Shown: positions 13,026-21,088 of the stretch, piece after piece
How positions within the stretch are numbered: position 1 is the first letter of the stretch
How the letters are laid out: each line of letters opens with the position of its first letter
DNA from: a virus
IMG/VR virus record: IMGVR_UViG_3300046617_000092
Location: 1 to 28,860 of that record
Length of the DNA: 28,860 nt
Direction: 5' to 3' (one strand)
Position numbers and translations under genes: made by a program
The notes under the pieces: generated by a model
What the model was told of the DNA's origin: nothing
What the model saw: only the letters and a program-made list of their open reading frames with translations
Databases searched by the model: none

Positions 13026-13927
13026 CAGAAGCCTCCCATGGCGAGTGCGTTGACGCCAGATCCCACTTGCCCCAGCCCCGCATTCCAGGCATTCGCCGCT
13101 CCGATGTCACCTTGCGCCTGCGCTTGTCCCGCGCCGATCTGGGTGTTACCGAGGTAGTTTGCAGCGCCCATGGTGTTCTGCGCCGTCAGATCTTCGGACT
13201 GCATCCCCGCCGTGCCGGCGTATTGCTCCGCGCCCGTGTTCAACGATCCGCCGTACTCGCTGGCTTGGGTCCCTTGCGAGCCTGCGTATTGCGCCGCCTG
13301 GGTCCCCGCGGTACCGGCGTATTCCGAAGCCTGTTGGCCCATGCCTGCTGTCGTAGCCAGACGGTTGAAGGTGTTCTGCTGTTGGGTCTGGTACTGGTTG
13401 AAAGCGTTGTTGTAATCGCTGGCTGCCGTGTTCTGGCTGTACTGATCGAGGGCTTTCGCCGTGCCGCCGGCGTTGAGCGATCCCCCCGCGGCCGCGGCGC
13501 GCTGCATGGCCTGCTGGCCTTGCTGCATTTGGAACTGGTAGCCGGGATCGTTCTGCTCCATCATCGTGGCGTTGAACGGCGTGTTCAACGATCCACCGGG
13601 AGCCAGGCCGGTCGCGAGCTGATTGGCTGCTTGCGCGCCCACCCCGGAATAGGGACTGACTCCCGCGCCGGCAGCTTGCCCGGCGGTGACCGCGCCCGCG
13701 CCGGCAGCGCCCGCGGCTGTATTGGCATTGGTAGCCGCTGTGCCCGCCGCGCTTGTGACTCCAGCGCCGGCAGCAGCTCCGGCAGCGGTGATGCCGGGGT
13801 TGACCTGGTTGGCCGCGTTAGTAACCGTCTGGCCAGCCGTGTTGTAGCCTGCGGACAGGGCGTTGGCTGCGTTGTGAGCCGCGGAGGCGGCCTGGCCCGC
13901 GCCGATCATTCCAAAGATTGCTGACAT
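13025..13927 (-). CDS. Ala/Gly-rich DNA-transfer/ejection protein candidate
   Basis: This 300-residue protein is very rich in Ala, Gly, Gln and Asn. The first 100 residues are small-residue helix with a weakly hydrophobic start (MSAIFGMIGAGQAASAA). A conserved-type block follows at about 125-195 (DPGYQFQMQQGQQAMQRAAA, then TAKALDQYSQNTAASDYNNA), a pattern I associate with phage 'DNA transfer protein' annotations. Residues 200-243 contain four exact 11-residue repeats of the form AxEYAGTxGTQ. Such hendecad repeats form right-handed coils. Position and composition indicate a protein that leaves the virion with DNA, like P22 gp7/gp20, but the assignment is by type and not by a catalytic motif. 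Confidence 0.65.
   Translation of the reverse strand: MSAIFGMIGAGQAASAAHNAANALSAGYNTAGQTVTNAANQVNPGITAAGAAAGAGVTSAAGTAATNANTAAGAAGAGAVTAGQAAGAGVSPYSGVGAQAANQLATGLAPGGSLNTPFNATMMEQNDPGYQFQMQQGQQAMQRAAAAGGSLNAGGTAKALDQYSQNTAASDYNNAFNQYQTQQQNTFNRLATTAGMGQQASEYAGTAGTQAAQYAGSQGTQASEYGGSLNTGAEQYAGTAGMQSEDLTAQNTMGAANYLGNTQIGAGQAQAQGDIGAANAWNAGLGQVGSGVNALAMGGF
13199..13330 (-). repeat. Four 11-residue (33-nt) tandem repeats in the ejection-type protein
   Basis: The residues read ASEYAGTAGTQ, AAQYAGSQGTQ, ASEYGGSLNTG and AEQYAGTAGMQ (200-243), with no gaps. They are diverged at the DNA level. Confidence 0.8.
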
Positions 13928-13937
13928 TTTAGTTTTC

Positions 13938-14462
13938 CTATGCGGGCTTGCTCACGCCCATATCGATCAAGTCGTGCAAGATGCCGCCGGTCATGAAAGC
14001 CTTGGTGTTGCGCCCGTACTGAGTCATACCCATGTACTTCGGCAGGAAGCGCAAGACGCGCTCGTTCCAGGCCGGGACGTGCGCCACCAAGCGCCGGCAA
14101 GGCGTGTTCGCCCAGAGCCACCCCGGCAGTTCGCGCCCGACGTCGTGAGACTTGCCTCCCCAGGTGTGCGGCAGCAGCGCGAAATGCAACTGCCAGCACA
14201 CGACGTTCTCCAGATACAACGGGACCAGGCCGAGCAGCTCGTCCCCGTCGAAGGCCAGCAGATACCAGAAGCGCGGATCGGTGGGGACTTGGTACTGTTC
14301 GACCGGGGGAATATAGTCGTCGCCCATCCTCGGATAAAGTTGCGGGTGGGTCAGGATGCGCCGCACCAGCTCGAAGTCGAAGGTCCGCTCAAATCGCAAA
14401 ATTGCCGATCCCCGCCGCCCCGCCCGGAATGGTCGGAGGACTTGAGCCCTGGTCGCACTCAT
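13938..14462 (-). CDS. GNAT-fold acyltransferase-like phage protein
   Basis: The longest frame gives 174 residues. The recognisable part starts at 'LRFERTFDFELVRRILTHPQLYPRMGDD', followed by a central beta strand (FWYLLAFDGDELLGLVPLY) and a helix after 'LPGWLWANTPCRRLVAHVP', the plan of GNAT/DUF2824-like proteins found in podovirus virion operons. The ATG at 14462 has no good ribosome site and overlaps the upstream gene by 74 nt. A TTG at 14397-14399, 11 nt before the end of that overlap and just ahead of the conserved part, is the better start and would give 153 residues. The substrate is unknown. It lies 10 nt before the ejection-protein gene. Confidence 0.6.
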   Translation of the reverse strand: MSATRAQVLRPFRAGRRGSAILRFERTFDFELVRRILTHPQLYPRMGDDYIPPVEQYQVPTDPRFWYLLAFDGDELLGLVPLYLENVVCWQLHFALLPHTWGGKSHDVGRELPGWLWANTPCRRLVAHVPAWNERVLRFLPKYMGMTQYGRNTKAFMTGGILHDLIDMGVSKPA

Positions 14463-15672
14463 CCGGCCACGGCACTAACGCGCTATCCCCGAGAACGACG
14501 CCCGTGCGCAGGAACAGCGACGCGCCCGGCTGAGTGAGCATGCAGATCCATTGCTGGGAGTCGTAGCCGATCAGCGTGCCCAGCGTGTACTGCGCGGTCA
14601 CTACGATGGCGTCCCAAAGCCACCCCACCATCCACATGCCGCCGCCATACGGCAGACCCAGCCGCGCAGCCATGACTAGCGGCACGCTTCCCACGCCGGC
14701 GACAATCGGATCCACCGCCGCCTTGCCGTCCAGCTCGTAGGCACTCTCGTTGGGGCAAGCCACCGCGAAGGGGTTGGGCGTCGAATAGATAACGCCATTC
14801 CACTCTGCCGCCCCGTTGCCCGACTGCGAAAGCAGCGTGCGGAGTGGATCCCAGGTGGTGAAGGCCGGCCAGTAGGCGGGAGGCACCAGATACTCCACCC
14901 TGCAATCGCGCGAGACGCCCGAGTAGATGAAGTCGCGCCCGTTGGGCACGCCCACGTCCACCGTGCCCGTCATCCACAGGCACATCGAATAATCGTCGGC
15001 CCAGAAATTCCAGCCGCCGGAACAGTTGCACCAGCACACGGTCGTTGGCTGCGGGATCGCGCCTGGGTAAGTGGTGGTGACCACCAGATAGACGCCGCCC
15101 TCGTAGCCCGGTGTGTAGGCCGCGAGGCTCACGCCGATCCGCTCGCTGTTGATCGACAGGGCACTGAGCCAATTCACCGCGCCGCCCCAGGGGACGGTGC
15201 TCAGCACGCAATACGCCTCGTTGCAGACGATCACTGAGCCATTCGGGCCCGTGCCGGGTGTCTTGGCCGTCAGGTTGAGAGTGAACGACGATGCGCCCGT
15301 CATCACGACGGCCGCGTTCCACTGCGAGAACAGCGTTACGGCTGCCGCAAAGAGATTCGCCGTTACCGTGTCGGCCAGGTCGCCGCCAAGGGGGATGGTT
15401 ACCGCGCTGCCCAGAATGGTCGGGCTGCCCGGAGTGCCGCCGCTCACCGCGGTATACGAGATGCCGTCGATGGAGAGATACGGCTCCGCGCTCACACCGC
15501 TCGGAAACTGAATGGTGGCCGTCGCCGGCACGCCGCCCGAGGCCGTCCAGCCGGCATCCGCCAGCCAGGCTGTAATCTGAGTCACCGCCGCGGCCGTCGA
15601 GCCGCCGTAGTCCATGGCGAACGCCGCCGGCGACATCTTGACGTGGGGGGCGTAGTAGGCGACGCTGCTCAT
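14389..15672 (-). CDS. Virion structural (tail/fibre) protein candidate B, 427 aa
   Basis: This protein is beta-rich and strong in Trp, Gly, Tyr and Thr, with little charge, typical of a virion surface protein. An N-terminal domain (about 1-130) includes ITAWLADAGWTASGG. The C-terminal half contains GWLWDAIVVTAQYTLG and ends near LTQPGASLFLRT. These pieces line up with the 324-aa product encoded just upstream (ALESVGW; GQLWDAFLMS ... EAGLAALYLL), so the two are probably diverged tandem paralogues. There are several Cys in the middle and no signal peptide. The gene follows its partner by 1 nt. The exact role (tail hub, fibre or needle) is not known. Confidence 0.6.
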   Translation of the reverse strand: MSSVAYYAPHVKMSPAAFAMDYGGSTAAAVTQITAWLADAGWTASGGVPATATIQFPSGVSAEPYLSIDGISYTAVSGGTPGSPTILGSAVTIPLGGDLADTVTANLFAAAVTLFSQWNAAVVMTGASSFTLNLTAKTPGTGPNGSVIVCNEAYCVLSTVPWGGAVNWLSALSINSERIGVSLAAYTPGYEGGVYLVVTTTYPGAIPQPTTVCWCNCSGGWNFWADDYSMCLWMTGTVDVGVPNGRDFIYSGVSRDCRVEYLVPPAYWPAFTTWDPLRTLLSQSGNGAAEWNGVIYSTPNPFAVACPNESAYELDGKAAVDPIVAGVGSVPLVMAARLGLPYGGGMWMVGWLWDAIVVTAQYTLGTLIGYDSQQWICMLTQPGASLFLRTGVVLGDSALVPWPDECDQGSSPPTIPGGAAGIGNFAI

Positions 15673-15673
15673 G

Positions 15674-16648
15674 TCAGTACGCCAGATTCCCCGGAAGCGA
15701 CTGACTCGCCACCAGCAGGTACAACGCAGCCAGGCCCGCTTCGAGGGTGAAATTCACCCAGTAGGTGCCTTGGCCCATCAGCAGGATCTCCTGATCGGTT
15801 CCCACGGGTCCCTCTCTCGCGCTGTTGGGAGGCCCGCTCATGAGGAATGCGTCCCACAACTGCCCTCTCACCTTCGGCGGGTAGCCGGTGAACGGGTAGC
15901 CTGCCGCGCAGTAGTCGCCCCACGCGATCAGCGGCTCGTAGAGGAACGGCTCCGTGTTGCCGTACGCCATGATCGTGTCGGCGCCGCTCAACCAGAGATC
16001 CACGCAATGCAGGGGCACGCCGCTGTTGTTCTGGACCAGCGCGTGAGTCGTCGGCTCACCCGGCCGATGGAAGTAGGCGGACCAGGCCGTGGGCCAGGAA
16101 GGGAGGCCCAACACGTTGCGCCAGGTCGCCGAGCCATATTCGACCGCATCGCCCATAGACCACCACACTTCATCCGGCAGCGCTCCGTCGGAATAGCTTG
16201 GATCCACCGGCGCGATGTACGGAATGCCGCCGGCGACCGTCGAGCCGTAACCCTCGAGTCCCGCCACATCCGGCTGCGAAATGAAAAACTGGCACGCCCC
16301 ACAGACGATCTGGAACATGCGCGCGGCCGCGCATGTGAGGGTATGGAGGTAGCCGGTGGCCGTGCCATGAAGCTGCAAGGTCACATAGGTGGAGGCCCAC
16401 ACGATATCGAGTGACACGGTGAGATCGAGCGCCGTCTGCGGGCTGGTGGCCTTCAGAGTCACTCCGCTTGTCAGTGTGGCTGTCTCGACCCATCCGACTG
16501 ACTCCAGCGCGCCCACGATGGCCGCGCCGAGCACCGCGCCGCTCGATCCGTCGAGAGAATACCAGACCGGGACGGCATTCGAGAACGCCAGGTCTCCGGG
16601 GATGGTATTGTCGCCGGTCAGAACGAACTTGGGAATGTAAACGCTCAT
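15674..16648 (-). CDS. Virion structural (tail/fibre) protein candidate A, 324 aa
   Basis: This is a beta-rich protein with an N-terminal domain including VGALESVGWVETATLTSG, a central region of Trp, Pro and Tyr (GLPSWPTAWSAYF), and a C-terminal block GQLWDAFLMS with GQGTYWVNFTLEAG. It shares this plan with the 427-aa product encoded downstream. It starts in an ATGA overlap with the 183-aa gene upstream. Composition and place after the gp10-like protein suggest a tail-tip or fibre component. No precise family was recognised. Confidence 0.6.
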   Translation of the reverse strand: MSVYIPKFVLTGDNTIPGDLAFSNAVPVWYSLDGSSGAVLGAAIVGALESVGWVETATLTSGVTLKATSPQTALDLTVSLDIVWASTYVTLQLHGTATGYLHTLTCAAARMFQIVCGACQFFISQPDVAGLEGYGSTVAGGIPYIAPVDPSYSDGALPDEVWWSMGDAVEYGSATWRNVLGLPSWPTAWSAYFHRPGEPTTHALVQNNSGVPLHCVDLWLSGADTIMAYGNTEPFLYEPLIAWGDYCAAGYPFTGYPPKVRGQLWDAFLMSGPPNSAREGPVGTDQEILLMGQGTYWVNFTLEAGLAALYLLVASQSLPGNLAY

Positions 16649-17196
16649 TGCCAGGTCAGACAGAATGAGGCCACGCCGTTGGTGTCCGTCGACCCGTCCG
16701 AAGATACGACGGCGAACGAGAAAACGTCATTGGCCGCGATGGCGCCGGCGGTCAGGAACGTACTGTAAGTGAGCACCGTATCCGGCTTGGTGGTCTGGTT
16801 CACTGTGCAGGTGATCAGCGGCGCGCCGTTCTGGTTCACCGTCACGACCAGGTCGGCCGAGATCGCCTTGCGCAAAACGGCGGTGACTTGCTGCGCGGTG
16901 CCGGAGGCCTGCGCGGTCACATGCGGGGCGATATCGGCGCCCGCCGCTAGGTTGAACAGCACGAGGCGCGCCCACAGCAGATCGGGATTGGCGGCCTGGG
17001 CGAGCTGCTGGAAGAACAATAACCAGGTGGCTGTGATCTGCCCGCTCCAGCCGCTGGGCCAGGACGAGAAGAAATCCGTCTGGACTGGCACGGCGGTGAC
17101 ATCCGACGCGGAGCTGGGCGTGTAGTTCGTGGCCGCCTTGCCCAAATCAGGCCGTCCCTTGAATGGCTTCGATATATGCGTTCGCGACGCAGACAT
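16645..17196 (-). CDS. Phage structural protein of unknown function, 183 aa
   Basis: This protein has a polar N-terminus (KPFKGRPDLGKAATNYTPS), an amphipathic helix around 45-70 (GQITATWLLFFQQLAQAANP), and a C-terminal beta domain of alternating small and hydrophobic residues ending in GVASFCLTWQ. The ATG at 17196 overlaps the gp10-like gene by 50 nt. A TTG at 17143-17145, directly after that gene's stop, is an alternative start. The position after gp10 is where P22 has its tail needle (gp26), but this protein lacks the long coiled coil of a needle, so it is not called that. Confidence 0.55.
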   Translation of the reverse strand: MSASRTHISKPFKGRPDLGKAATNYTPSSASDVTAVPVQTDFFSSWPSGWSGQITATWLLFFQQLAQAANPDLLWARLVLFNLAAGADIAPHVTAQASGTAQQVTAVLRKAISADLVVTVNQNGAPLITCTVNQTTKPDTVLTYSTFLTAGAIAANDVFSFAVVSSDGSTDTNGVASFCLTWQ

Positions 17197-18844
17197 CGAC
17201 GCCCACCGCCAGCGTTTGCGTGGACCTGGTCAGCCAGGTCTGGGCGCGCGTGTCGCTCCAGGAGAACGAGAGAGAGACGCCCGTCGATGCCGTCTGATGA
17301 CTCACCAGTTGCCAGATTCTGTCCCGCCCCTTGCCGCAGCGGTTCCAATACACCCGCTGCTTGGCCGTTACGTCGCAGTCGAGTTCAAAGCGCGAATAGA
17401 AGCGCCACAGGTTCTCGGTCGTAAGGTGCGGGGCGCGGCGCATACGGTAAATCGCGACGCCGGCGTCATCCAAAAACGCTTCGCTCTGGATGTAGATCTT
17501 GCCCGACTGCGAGCCGCCCACGTAATGCTGTTCGGTCTCGGTGAACGCCACTACCGCGTGGAACTGCTGGAGGCACATGCCCCAGACCGGGAAGCCATTC
17601 GCGTCAAAGGTCCCTGCCCAGTACCCGCGCTCGTGCCATAGACCGGTGGTCAGATCGTAGACCCAGGTGGCATTGCCTGAGGGGAAATTCAAGACCCAGA
17701 ATTGGTGGCCCCGGTCGATGTAGGTGTAACCGATGGCATCTTCCACCGTCGAATAAGCGGCCCATGCCGTTTCCACCGCGGCCGTCGAAATCTTCTGCGG
17801 CCGGAATCCGACCTCGAGGAACGCCACGCGATCGCCGCGGCGCACGTCGCCGCCGATCCAGGCGAGGCCTTCGCCCAATCGGCACAGGCTCCAGGGAGCC
17901 ACGCAGCCGTAGTGCATGATGGCGCCGGGATTGGGGGCCCACGGCACCATGGGATTCGTTGCGCCTTGATCCTGGAAGACTTCGGAGGCCTCCAGGTCGC
18001 CGAAGACGTAGAGCTGCTCATGGTCCGCCTGCATGGCCGCCACGTTATCCGGGTAGGTTTCCTTGTCGAAGTAGTCCAGCGGATTCCATTGCGTGCCGTC
18101 GCCGGGGGCCGAGAAGTAGATGGTCTTGCCGTTGGGGACGGCCGCGAAGAAATACGTATCGAGGAACGCGCCCATGGAGGCCGTCACAAAGGTGTCCAGC
18201 CACTCGATCCCCATGCCTCCGGAAGATCCAGGCGTGCCCCAGCTTGTCGTGCCGGTGGCTTCGCCAAGGCCTGGGCCGGGGGTGGTATTCACCCCCGCGA
18301 TGACGTTCGATCCGGCGATGAAGCCCATGCCGCTCTGGATAACGACCGTCTTGCCCACGTCCGAGAGTTCGAAGGGTCCGCCCGTGCCGGCCGTCAGTGT
18401 AAATCCCGTGGCGTCTGCCGGGTCGATCACCAGGTCGGTGAGCGAGATTGAGAACTGGCACTGCTCCACGCCCGAGCCGGTGTCGATGTAGGCGTTGCCG
18501 GCGGAGACCACAAAAAGTTGGCCACCATTGGCGAAAAACTGGACCGGGTTGCCGTCGTTGCCCACATTTCCATGCGGGGTGTAGGTGGGAGGCGATCCTG
18601 GAATGACTTCGTAGAGGATCGCGCCGCCGACCGCGAAGAGTCTCTGCTCGCCGGGCCAGAGACCGCGCAGCGGGCCGGTAGGCAGGGTGCCGTATAGCGT
18701 CAGCCCTGGCGTGCGAGTCAAGGCCATCGGCCCTTTCTCCTGGCCTTCAATCGCTTCGCCGTACCAATTCACACACCTCTCGCTCGATGCCGCGATGCTG
18801 GCAAGAGTGCTGCTGCGTCCGGAGGTGAACGCATCGAAACGCAT
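17147..18844 (-). CDS. Packaged DNA stabilisation / tail hub protein, P22 gp10-like
   Basis: This protein of 565 residues (P22 gp10 has 472) has a start of the family type: 'SGRSSTLASIAASSERCVNWY' followed by 'PGLTLYG'. It is built from repeated beta-propeller-like segments such as GLWPGEQRLFAVGG, FFANGGQLFVVSAG, AMQADHEQLYVFGD, GLAWIGGDVRR and FWVLNFPSGNATWVYDL. Near the end, 'FSWSDTRAQTW' matches the family's 'SxDxGxTW' element. In P22, gp10 binds under gp4 to form the tail hub and closes the portal after packaging. The gene follows the gp4-like genes by 3 nt, the same order as in P22. Confidence 0.85.
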   Translation of the reverse strand: MRFDAFTSGRSSTLASIAASSERCVNWYGEAIEGQEKGPMALTRTPGLTLYGTLPTGPLRGLWPGEQRLFAVGGAILYEVIPGSPPTYTPHGNVGNDGNPVQFFANGGQLFVVSAGNAYIDTGSGVEQCQFSISLTDLVIDPADATGFTLTAGTGGPFELSDVGKTVVIQSGMGFIAGSNVIAGVNTTPGPGLGEATGTTSWGTPGSSGGMGIEWLDTFVTASMGAFLDTYFFAAVPNGKTIYFSAPGDGTQWNPLDYFDKETYPDNVAAMQADHEQLYVFGDLEASEVFQDQGATNPMVPWAPNPGAIMHYGCVAPWSLCRLGEGLAWIGGDVRRGDRVAFLEVGFRPQKISTAAVETAWAAYSTVEDAIGYTYIDRGHQFWVLNFPSGNATWVYDLTTGLWHERGYWAGTFDANGFPVWGMCLQQFHAVVAFTETEQHYVGGSQSGKIYIQSEAFLDDAGVAIYRMRRAPHLTTENLWRFYSRFELDCDVTAKQRVYWNRCGKGRDRIWQLVSHQTASTGVSLSFSWSDTRAQTWLTRSTQTLAVGVDVCVANAYIEAIQGTA

Positions 18845-18847
18845 AGC

Positions 18848-19588
18848 CTAATCCGTGTTCCTCAGGCCGCTCAGGTAGTTGTACATGCCCGCGCCAGACC
18901 GCACCTCGTCCGCTTGCAACCGCGGACAATTCAGCGCGGTATTTACGATACCCAGCGCGCGCTGCGCCTTGTCGAAGACTCTCTGCACCGCGTCGGGAAC
19001 CGGCAGCCCGTGCATGGATGAAAGCCGGATGGCCAGGCCGTTCAGCCAGTACTCCGCGTAGCCGGGTGGGAACGCGATCGGCGTGGTGAGTGCAGACGGC
19101 GCCACGTTGGAGGCCCAGGAGAACGTCTCGATCATGTACGCCCCGTCCGGGATGGGTTCCAGGTACACGTTGGCCGCGCCCACAGTCCCATCCAGGGCCT
19201 TGTTGGCGTAGTCGCAGTACATTCCCTCCGGGTAGGTATAGATCGCCTGCAGGGCGATATCGGCCCACTGCTTGCGGCTCCAGACTTTCATCGGGCGGCG
19301 AATGGTGGGCGACGTCGGCATCAGGAAATTCGCCTGCGTGATGCGGACCGGGCGCGGGGCGTTCCAGGTTCCTCCCGTTCCCCAAGAGTAGGTCTGCTGC
19401 TGGTTGACCGTGGGGAACTGGTTCTCGACCTCGGAGAAGATCATGCTCCGGGTCGCGTTGCTCGAGTCCACCATGTTCTGGAAGACCAGCAGGCCGCGCG
19501 TCATCTCGCTGGGCGAGGCGGCGCGCCCGGCAGCCTTCAGGTGGCCGATGAGCATCAGGGCGAGGTTGATGTGGTCGGAGGCGAGCAT
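18848..19588 (-). CDS. Head-tail adaptor, P22 gp4-like (long paralogue)
   Basis: This 246-residue protein has an N-terminus with the gp4 pattern: 'ASDHINLALMLIGHLKAAGR', 'ASPSEMTRGLLVFQNMVDSS', then beta segments around 'QTYSWGTGGTW'. The C-terminal helix pair ends 'WLNGLAIRLSSMHGLPVPDAVQRVFDKAQRAL', matching the family's conserved 'LAxxLAxxYGxP'. P22 gp4 (166 aa) forms a ring between portal and gp10 and is the first tail factor added after DNA packaging. Here an extra middle region makes the protein longer. The gene follows a shorter paralogue by 3 nt and precedes the gp10-like gene by 3 nt. Confidence 0.8.
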   Translation of the reverse strand: MLASDHINLALMLIGHLKAAGRAASPSEMTRGLLVFQNMVDSSNATRSMIFSEVENQFPTVNQQQTYSWGTGGTWNAPRPVRITQANFLMPTSPTIRRPMKVWSRKQWADIALQAIYTYPEGMYCDYANKALDGTVGAANVYLEPIPDGAYMIETFSWASNVAPSALTTPIAFPPGYAEYWLNGLAIRLSSMHGLPVPDAVQRVFDKAQRALGIVNTALNCPRLQADEVRSGAGMYNYLSGLRNTD

Positions 19589-19591
19589 GGG

Positions 19592-19975
19592 TTAAACCGT
19601 GGGGGCCGGGCTGCCGGCGGGTGAAGTGATGATCTCGGCCTTGCTCGACTGCGCCATCATGACGAGCGTTTGCGTGGCTGGCTTGCCGTACGGCTCGAGC
19701 AGATCGAGCGCGAGGTTAAAGCCCAGCGCCCGAGGCCAGCCGTTGGGCAGCGTCAGAGTGTCGGCCAGATTGACAGTGACAGCCACCGGGACGAAGGTAT
19801 AGACCGAGGGGTCGTAGTTGGCGGCGAGGGACTTTTTCAGCGCCGCATTCCACGAACCGATGAGGTTGTTCAGGAAGATCTGCGAGAGGGTGTAATCCTC
19901 CTCCGCCGGCGTTTCCCCGGCAGCGACGGCGTCGATGATTTGCAGGCTTACGGTGAGGAGATCGGAGACAAGCAT
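19592..19975 (-). CDS. Head-tail adaptor, P22 gp4-like (short paralogue)
   Basis: This 127-residue protein has the same plan as the next gene's product but is about half its length: 'VSDLLTVSLQIIDAVAAGET', 'SQIFLNNLIGSWNAALK', a short beta region ('PSVYTFVPVAVTVNLAD'), and a C-terminal helix 'FNLALDLLEPYGKP'. The common gp4/head-completion pattern is clear by eye, though identity is low. Two such genes in a row suggest two stacked adaptor rings or one that replaces the other. It starts 76 nt after the small 76-aa gene. Confidence 0.7.
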   Translation of the reverse strand: MLVSDLLTVSLQIIDAVAAGETPAEEDYTLSQIFLNNLIGSWNAALKKSLAANYDPSVYTFVPVAVTVNLADTLTLPNGWPRALGFNLALDLLEPYGKPATQTLVMMAQSSKAEIITSPAGSPAPTV

Positions 19976-20051
19976 AACCGCCGAAAGCGCCAGACCTCCG
20001 CGCGAGGAGCGGGGACCTGGCCTTCAGGCGGTCTCGGTTTTTGGTGGCGGC

Positions 20052-20282
20052 TTAAGCTGGCCGCGCTTTGCGTTTGCCGGCTGCCGGTGCGGGAGGGTCG
20101 GTTTCCTCCGGCAGGTTGGCCACGATACGGGGATCCGGAATCTTGCCGGGGGCCGTCTCAATACCGAAGGCCGCGGGGGTGTCTTCCCAGCCTTCCTCTT
20201 CCTGCTCCGGCGAGTCGATGATTCTGGCCGGCTCGGTGCGGTGATAGCGCGTGGTCGGGTAGGTCGGTTTCGTGTCTGCCAT
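20052..20282 (-). CDS. Small polar phage protein, 76 aa
   Basis: This short protein has a Thr/Tyr/Arg-rich start (ADTKPTYPTTRYHRTEPARI), a Glu-rich middle (SPEQEEEGWEDTP), a Pro-rich stretch and a basic end (AAGKRKARPA). It has no Cys, membrane segment or predicted stable domain. It lies between the exported protein gene (4 nt) and the first gp4-like gene. Small disordered proteins between coat and adaptor genes are common in tailed phages and can act in head completion, but nothing specific was seen. Confidence 0.6.
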   Translation of the reverse strand: MADTKPTYPTTRYHRTEPARIIDSPEQEEEGWEDTPAAFGIETAPGKIPDPRIVANLPEETDPPAPAAGKRKARPA

Positions 20283-20286
20283 GGCC

Positions 20287-21012
20287 TTAGTACTGCGGGT
20301 AGAACTTCCCGGTGTGGGCGTCGTAAGTCCAGCAGTCCAGCACCGAAACCACGCCTGTCGACGCCGCCGCGATGTTGTTGGCGGTGGTGGTGGTGAAAGC
20401 CCCGTCCGGGATGACGCAGAATCCGCCGTAATTGAATCCCAGCGGCAGAAGGAAGCCGGTTATCGCCGCCGTGCCGGTGATGTGAAACAGCGGCCCGGAA
20501 GGCGTGACCTGGCCGGCCGCCGAAGCTACCGCCGTGGTGGGCTGCGCGGGCACGGTTTTATTCTGCCAGCCCGCCACCCACGTTCCGGTGACCGTGGAGC
20601 ACAGCCATTGATTGCCGGTCACGATATTGACGAAGGGCGTCACGTAGGTGGTGGCCAGGACGCACGTCTCGTTAACCTTCGGATCTTTGTCGTAGAACTG
20701 GTTAGGCGGTCCCAGCAACAGGATGGCGCCGGAGTTGTGAGCGGCGGCGCCCCAGTGCCGATCCACCATGAAGCAAGTGGAACTGGCGCCGGCGCCGACG
20801 ACTTGCATGGTCTCCGCGCTGTCCACGAAAAACATCGTGCCGGGGCTGGAGATGGTCGGCGTGTTGATCCCGGTAGCCGAAGCCACGCACACCTGGGTAT
20901 CCGTCTTCAGGACGCCCGTGGCCAGGGTGGTGGTCGAAAGCGTGAACGTTTGCGCGCATGCGCAGACGGCGAAAAGGGCCGCAAGGGCCGCGGTCGAAAC
21001 TAGTTTCTTCAT
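20287..21012 (-). CDS. Exported protein between coat and adaptor genes
   Basis: This 241-residue protein, taken from the ATG at 21012, has an AAAGGA ribosome site 9 nt upstream; a longer frame upstream has no such site. A Sec signal peptide is clear (MKKLVSTAALAALFAVCACAQ; cleavage expected at ACA-Q). The mature part is beta-rich and has six Cys, an even number consistent with disulfides in the periplasm or outside the cell. It lies where other phages encode capsid decoration or head-fibre proteins, but a Sec signal would take it out of the cytoplasm where capsids form. It may be secreted, or the leader may not be used. It is preceded by a stem-loop at 21040-21072. Confidence 0.65.
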   Translation of the reverse strand: MKKLVSTAALAALFAVCACAQTFTLSTTTLATGVLKTDTQVCVASATGINTPTISSPGTMFFVDSAETMQVVGAGASSTCFMVDRHWGAAAHNSGAILLLGPPNQFYDKDPKVNETCVLATTYVTPFVNIVTGNQWLCSTVTGTWVAGWQNKTVPAQPTTAVASAAGQVTPSGPLFHITGTAAITGFLLPLGFNYGGFCVIPDGAFTTTTANNIAAASTGVVSVLDCWTYDAHTGKFYPQY

Positions 21013-21039
21013 GTTGATTGGTCCTTTCTCGGAGAGGAT

Positions 21040-21072
21040 GCTCTCAGCGATCCTTTCAAGACCGCTGAGAGC
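21040..21072 (-). other. Stem-loop after the coat gene
   Basis: GCTCTCAGCG (21040-21049) pairs with CGCTGAGAGC (21063-21072), a perfect 10-bp stem with a 13-nt loop, in the 76-nt gap between coat and exported-protein genes. No T-run follows, so it is not a standard terminator. A competing hairpin (GAGAG at 21032-21036 with CTCTC at 21041-21045) uses part of the same stem. It may process or protect the coat mRNA, or act as an attenuator. Confidence 0.5.
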
Positions 21073-21088
21073 CTTGGTCCTTGTTGGT

